Positions 60,976 through 64,000 of a DNA stretch of 64,000 nt are shown in pieces. This DNA is from Naumovozyma dairenensis CBS 421. Taxonomy: Eukaryota; Ascomycota; Saccharomycetes; Saccharomycetales; Saccharomycetaceae. The stretch lies in contig NC_016482.1 of NCBI RefSeq assembly GCF_000227115.2, positions 124,001 to 188,000 on the forward strand. The letters run 5' to 3'. The first letter of the stretch is position 1, and each line of letters opens with the position of its first letter. Both the position numbers and the translations under genes were made by a program. The notes under the pieces were generated by a model. That model worked only from the letters and a program-made list of their open reading frames with translations, was not told the origin of the DNA and searched no databases.

Positions 60976-61479
60976 TTTTCTTATTATTGTTTATTTGATT
61001 GTTTTGTTGTTGGATGGTCTTTTTGATATATGAATTAATAGAATTTGAAAGTAAAGATAAATTCGAAATTGTGATAACATAACAAAATTCGTCGAGTATT
61101 TATACTTTTCGAAAAACCTCGAGAATAGTATATTTCTTGCTATAATTTTCAAGTGAAAAAAAAGAAATCACTGCTGTCAAAATGACACTGTGACAGGTTC
61201 CTACGTCAAATCAATGTCAAGACGAATCAAGACAAAGAAAGAAGGAAAAACAAACAAAAAAAAATTATCATTATTTCTTGTTACCCCAGAAAAACAAATC
61301 GTGGATCATGTCCAAGTAACTCAAAGTGTTGTAGGGATTCTCTACTGGCTGCATATTTCTTGATAATAGTTTAGAAATGTGACAGGAATAAGTATCGAGG
61401 TATTGCTCTGGAAGGTGCTGACAGCCATATGACAAAAAAGAACCAGAAGCAGAAGCAGAATGTGGGCGGAGGGGAATCG

Positions 61480-61491
61480 TTTTTCGTGGGG
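61480..61491 (+). promoter_or_regulatory. Mig1-type site
   Basis: TTTTTCGTGGGG fits W5-N-SYGGGG exactly. About 505 bp upstream of the transporter start. Confidence 0.5.
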
Positions 61492-61855
61492 TAAAAATCA
61501 GATTTTGCATGGGGCCCCGCCTGCGCTGGCTGTCTGTCTCCAGAAAGGAGTTTCTTTTTTCCTCGCAGGAAAAAGTCCTCTGGAAGGCCGGGCGGGGCGG
61601 CGGACATCTTTCCCCGGAGAGGGGCCACGGCAGGAAAAATTAAAACTAGATTCGGCGAAGTTCACAAAGTCCATTTGGAGGGGAAAAGTAAGGTTATTTG
61701 GTATTGTGTAGGCTCTATTGTTAAAGCTTAAGGAAGGGTCTTCTTTGATGTTGACGTTTATAGACAGCCGTGGACAAAACAAAAGCAAAATTTAAAGTAA
61801 AACAGTATGTAGAGACGCCCTTTCTTCTTCGAGTGTTCTTCGAAGGAAACCAAAA

Positions 61856-61867
61856 ATAGATGCGGGG
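61856..61867 (+). promoter_or_regulatory. Mig1-type site (one mismatch)
   Basis: ATAGATGCGGGG has the GCGGGG core with one G in the AT box. Confidence 0.35.
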
Positions 61868-62556
61868 AAGCCTTGTGGAAGTTTCCAGCTGCGAGGCACC
61901 AGCATACTGTAGCGTACGCAGAAGTACAACATTTTCATTGTACGAGCGAGCAATCTTGGGAAGCAGAGGAAGATCAACCCATATACATTACTTCTCCTCT
62001 CCAGGTAATGTTTACCATTGATGCCTCACCCTTAAGAGACAAGTAGAACTGTACGAGGACTTTCAAGGGATATCGGAATGGGTGCTTGCTCGAAATGTTT
62101 TATACAGAGAAACTCGAACGTAACGCTATCTAGGATGTATTCTTTCCTCTTGCAAATAAAATTTCGGCGAAACCTCAATAAATGGGCCGAGTTGGGTGTA
62201 AAGATATTTTGCTGAGACAAAAGAAAAGAAAAGAAAGTGCACATACGGTGAGAAGAATTTCAGTAGTACTCTGTGCAAAATTTCTTTTAAAAATATTAGA
62301 ATCACACGATTATGAGACTGGGCACGCGTGGCACGGCATCTTTCGTTAATTGAGAATGTAGATTGGTGGCCAGGTTCATTTTTTGCTGATGTAGACCATA
62401 GACCACCGACCACTTTTGAGTTTCCTCTTTCTGATATAAACAAAAAGCCGGTACGAAAGGCAACCCAATAGCTTATCCCTTCCGTATGTACCTTAGTTAA
62501 TTATGAAAAGACTAATTTTTAAACACTTTCGTAGATATCCACGTACTTACATATGC

Positions 62557-62568
62557 ATATTTGCGGGG
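62557..62568 (+). promoter_or_regulatory. Mig1-type site
   Basis: ATATTTGCGGGG fits W5-N-SYGGGG exactly with the preferred GCGGGG core. Confidence 0.5.
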
Positions 62569-64000
62569 CTAGAAAAAGAAACATCTTAAAGAACTCTCTC
62601 TTGTTCATGAACAACCTCATGATGGTTCCTGCAGAATTAAATTTCAGTCAAGAAACCAATTCTATATGAAGACGTGTTTTAACCTATAGATCTGTGGGCC
62701 TTTTTTAGCTAGTGCACATGTGGGTACAATGAACATTCGAAAGAGATAGAGGAATGCAATGGATGGGTAGCAGCACGGAAATTAGCCAAATGGAATTGAG
62801 AAGTCATGCAACAGCATATGTAGCATAGACTAGAGTAGTTTTGTTCAGACAAAGAATATGTATTACACCTTAAACCATATAGCATATATCGGAACATCCA
62901 TTTAATTTTTTGAATCCCTAGGACAACATAGATTGTAGTTATCTTCTGAGTCCTGACCTTATTTTATCAACCCAGGAATTTTAAAATAATGAACTATTAG
63001 TTTTACAGTAACTCGAACTCCTTCTTAAGGAATGCAATTGTTAGACCAAAATGTTAAACCTGAAAATAGCAAGAGAATCTGCTTCTGAACTTCTTTAATG
63101 TTTTTATGTCACACAGTCTAGGACTATACTGCAACGTTTTGGTATCTCTTTGAATGAATATCTGACCAGGTATTTATACTAATCAAATGGCTCTATGACG
63201 TTCATTTAATTACCAGGAACAGTTTATGTCGGGAGTATACCCTATATATAGTGCCTAGGCAGTTAACACAGACTTTTCGAACAGTTGGAACCAAATTAAT
63301 CAGCAGAATACGGCATTATATCTATGTCATAATATCACCGACAATAATTATGATTATGATTATGAAGACCGAGCGGTGATTATATAAAATGCAGATGATT
63401 TTCATGATTTCTCGGGCAAGAGTCTTGTGCCATGAATTTGATAACCCTTCATGGTACGACGGAGATGTTTCTTAGAAGGATAATATTTATTTAATAATTA
63501 TTATACAACCTGATTACCTTCAAAGTTAATGGCAATTAGGAGAAACAGAAGTAATTAGTATTAAAGACACTATAAACAGGACTGTTTGTAGTTAGGACTG
63601 TTTCTATATCCTCTAAGCTTTGGTGTACTGATATGGTTGCTTTATTATTATCTGAAAAAACATTTATTTCCAAATTTGCTTCCTTAAAAAATTAAATTCT
63701 ATTTCTAAAAACTACCAGTCCAACTTTATTTTTTTCGAGACGGGCCTGGAAAGAACATGTAGTGTCATAGTCCAAAATATTTCGAGATTGTTTTTTGTGC
63801 CTTCTTTGACTTTTCTTTGGGTCATATTACTCTAAACAAAATAATAGTTGTTGCCTCAAATCGCCTGTACATATGTGGGTATAAATTTAAGTCAATAAAT
63901 TCTACATGGCCCTTGGAAGACTTGTGAACGGATAAGTTGTTGGAGTTAAGAAGATTGAGACTGACAAGACGCGAATCCAACCATAGGATGATAAAAATCT

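Larger units (their letters stand above)
60976..64000. promoter_or_regulatory. 3-kb gene-free region upstream of the hexose transporter
   Basis: No convincing gene to the window edge. It contains a GC-rich patch (about 61440-61640), Mig1-type sites and one CGGAACA word (62890-62896) fitting the Rgt1 pattern CGGANNA. Long upstream regions are common for HXT genes. No tRNA or LTR seen. Confidence 0.5.

Noticed and set aside
61271..62443. Several 60-105-codon frames upstream of the hexose transporter
   Set aside because: Mutually overlapping on both strands, no homology pattern, and no supporting start context; promoter DNA.
1..64000. CRISPR arrays, bacterial operons or phage-type systems
   Set aside because: The window is a yeast nuclear chromosome; no direct-repeat/spacer array occurs and the tandem repeats found are microsatellites or coding repeats.

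Overview
This window is nuclear DNA of a budding yeast of the family Saccharomycetaceae. It is AT-rich, nearly intron-free and carries a tRNA-Glu(UUC) gene and a Ty1/copia retrotransposon. Most genes have clear Saccharomyces cerevisiae orthologues, and several runs keep that species' gene order. Two runs interleave genes that sit on sister whole-genome-duplication blocks in S. cerevisiae (BIR1-ERV2-STE18 and SPR1/EXG1-ULS1-HRI1). That favours a post-duplication genus such as Naumovozyma or Kazachstania, but this is inference and no species is claimed.

Layout. 1-5.8 kb: the 3' end of probable GRR1, convergent BIR1, then ERV2 and STE18. STE18 has an a1/alpha2 haploid-specific operator upstream. 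5.8-9.7 kb: long intergenic DNA around a decayed YPL088W-like aldo/keto reductase. 9.7-18.9 kb: ENT2-HRD3-SEC13-PNP1-CLB4, in the S. cerevisiae chromosome XII order. 18.9-30.5 kb: an accessory island between CLB4 and ATG38, which are neighbours in S. cerevisiae. It holds a gapped, frameshifted Ty1/copia element with 5-bp target duplications, a FLO11-domain adhesin, a 3.4-kb adhesin upstream region with a hAT-like MITE inside, an orphan small secreted protein, a membrane-protein relic and a diverged repeat pair. 30.5-35.0 kb: ATG38 (with an intron), TUB4 and CRR1 resume the chromosome XII order. 35.0-36.5 kb: a shared upstream region with meiotic URS1 and MSE motifs between CRR1 and a sporulation-type exo-glucanase. 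36.5-49.6 kb: SPR1/EXG1, ULS1, HRI1, a GNAT-like gene and OXP1. 49.8-60.9 kb: tRNA-Glu, AME1, TSR3, a VPS9-ankyrin protein (VRL1-like), SGT2 and a hexose transporter. 60.9-64 kb: the gene-free upstream region of the transporter, with Mig1-type sites.

Functional themes. Kinetochore/spindle (BIR1, TUB4, AME1, CLB4), mating and sporulation (STE18, CRR1, SPR1-type glucanase), trafficking and ER quality control (ENT2, HRD3, SEC13, SGT2, VRL1, ERV2), autophagy (ATG38), cell surface (FLO11-like) and sugar uptake (HXT). None forms an operon. Regulation is by individual promoters, some divergent.

Sequence quality. Frame disruptions at homopolymer runs recur in BIR1, the reductase and the retrotransposon, and there are runs of N at 14765-14854, about 19773-19792 and 22410-22818. 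Several apparent breaks may be sequencing errors, not real mutations.
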